DNA of 6,667 bases from Caryophanales bacterium UBA4100 (GTDB lineage Bacteria > Bacillota > Bacilli > Paenibacillales > UBA4045): positions 1 to 6,667 of the forward strand of contig DFXU01000057.1 of NCBI GenBank assembly GCA_002383285.1, read 5' to 3'. Shown here in pieces: positions 6,430 to 6,667 of the stretch. Each line of letters opens with the position of its first letter. Positions within the stretch are counted from its first letter, which is position 1. The translations under genes were made by a program, and so were the position numbers. The notes below the pieces were generated by a model. It saw nothing but the letters and a program-made list of their open reading frames with translations, was not told where the DNA came from and searched no databases.

Positions 6430-6667
6430 TTATTGAATGAGTATAGGTCGAACCTCCTTAATAACCTGAAGTAGATCCTTGGAGCATTGCTCATACATTT
6501 TTTTAGCATAGGGTTCCTTAGTAGAGAGGCTGAATAATTCAAGATCTGCCTCACATTTTTTTAAAGTCGCATACAATGTCGCCTTCTTCTGCGGCTCAGG
6601 CACTTGTAACTTATCATCGAATAAATCAACATATAATTGACCATAGGAATCGACCTGCCCAAGGTAC
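6430..6667 (-). CDS. Unidentified protein, C-terminal 78 residues only
   Basis: The minus strand is open from the right edge to TAA at 6430-6432 (first complete codon 6664-6666). The fragment begins YLGQVDSYGQLYVDLFDDK and ends VIKEVRPILIQ. After the first 20 residues it is rich in Lys, Glu and Leu and looks helical (PQKKATLYATLKKCEADLEL, then AKKMYEQCSKDLLQVIKEV), with two cysteines (fragment residues 38 and 61). I do not recognise the family. That it is coding is supported by the open frame, plausible composition and tidy convergent placement, with the stop 19 bp from the end of pyk. No terminator hairpin was seen between the two genes. Confidence 0.6.
   Translation of the reverse strand, partial: YLGQVDSYGQLYVDLFDDKLQVPEPQKKATLYATLKKCEADLELFSLSTKEPYAKKMYEQCSKDLLQVIKEVRPILIQ

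Noticed and set aside
6321..6554. Minus-strand open frame of 77 codons across the pyk 3' end
   Set aside because: It overlaps the conserved pyk C-terminus and is out of frame with the better partial minus-strand frame ending at 6430.

Overview
The window looks like a chromosomal segment of a low-to-moderate GC Gram-positive bacterium of the Bacillales, most likely a Paenibacillus-type genome. The support is strong purine-rich Shine-Dalgarno (SD) sites (AGGAG, AAAGGAGG, GGAGGT), sigma-A style promoter hexamers, and a gene mix typical of Paenibacillaceae: a GH127 arabinofuranosidase, a GT-D fold glycosyltransferase, and a WbpA-type dehydrogenase. The genus assignment is inference from gene style, not from a marker gene.

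Layout, left to right. (1) 1-1829, minus: a GH127 beta-L-arabinofuranosidase, cut by the left edge after 609 residues, with its zinc/cysteine catalytic centre intact. A good promoter (TTGAAA-17-TAGAAT) lies just upstream, its -35 overlapping an AAGCGCTT palindrome of LacI/CcpA-operator type. (2) 1955-2662, plus: a small, very basic GT-D fold glycosyltransferase. (3) 2665-3966, minus: a WbpA-like UDP-N-acetylglucosamine 6-dehydrogenase, ending 2 bp from the GT-D stop, with a 9-bp inverted repeat containing the GT-D stop and the end of the dehydrogenase stop. (4) 4157-4879, plus: a small, basic family 2 glycosyltransferase with a DDDD metal-binding cluster. (5) 4998-6410, plus: a short (470-residue) pyruvate kinase with an altered NFSHG motif (NMAHG) and no C-terminal PEP-utiliser domain, suggesting a second, specialised copy. 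(6) 6430-6667, minus: the last 78 residues of an unidentified protein cut by the right edge.

How they fit together. The three central genes (two transferases and a sugar-nucleotide dehydrogenase) plausibly serve a surface or spore glycan containing N-acetylhexosaminuronic acid. They are not an operon: the genes alternate - + - + + -, so nearly every one needs its own promoter, and no polymerase, flippase or transporter is present. GH127 (plant arabinan or arabinoside breakdown) and pyruvate kinase (glycolysis) are catabolic and probably unrelated to the glycan genes. No RNA genes, CRISPR arrays, insertion sequences or phage genes were seen, and no gene-free stretch exceeds 200 bases. I do not see a clearly new multi-gene system. 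The points most worth a second look are the divergent pyruvate kinase, the paired basic transferases, an in-frame stop between two SD sites ahead of the dehydrogenase, the shared hairpin at the convergent stops, and a perfect palindrome inside the GH127 gene.
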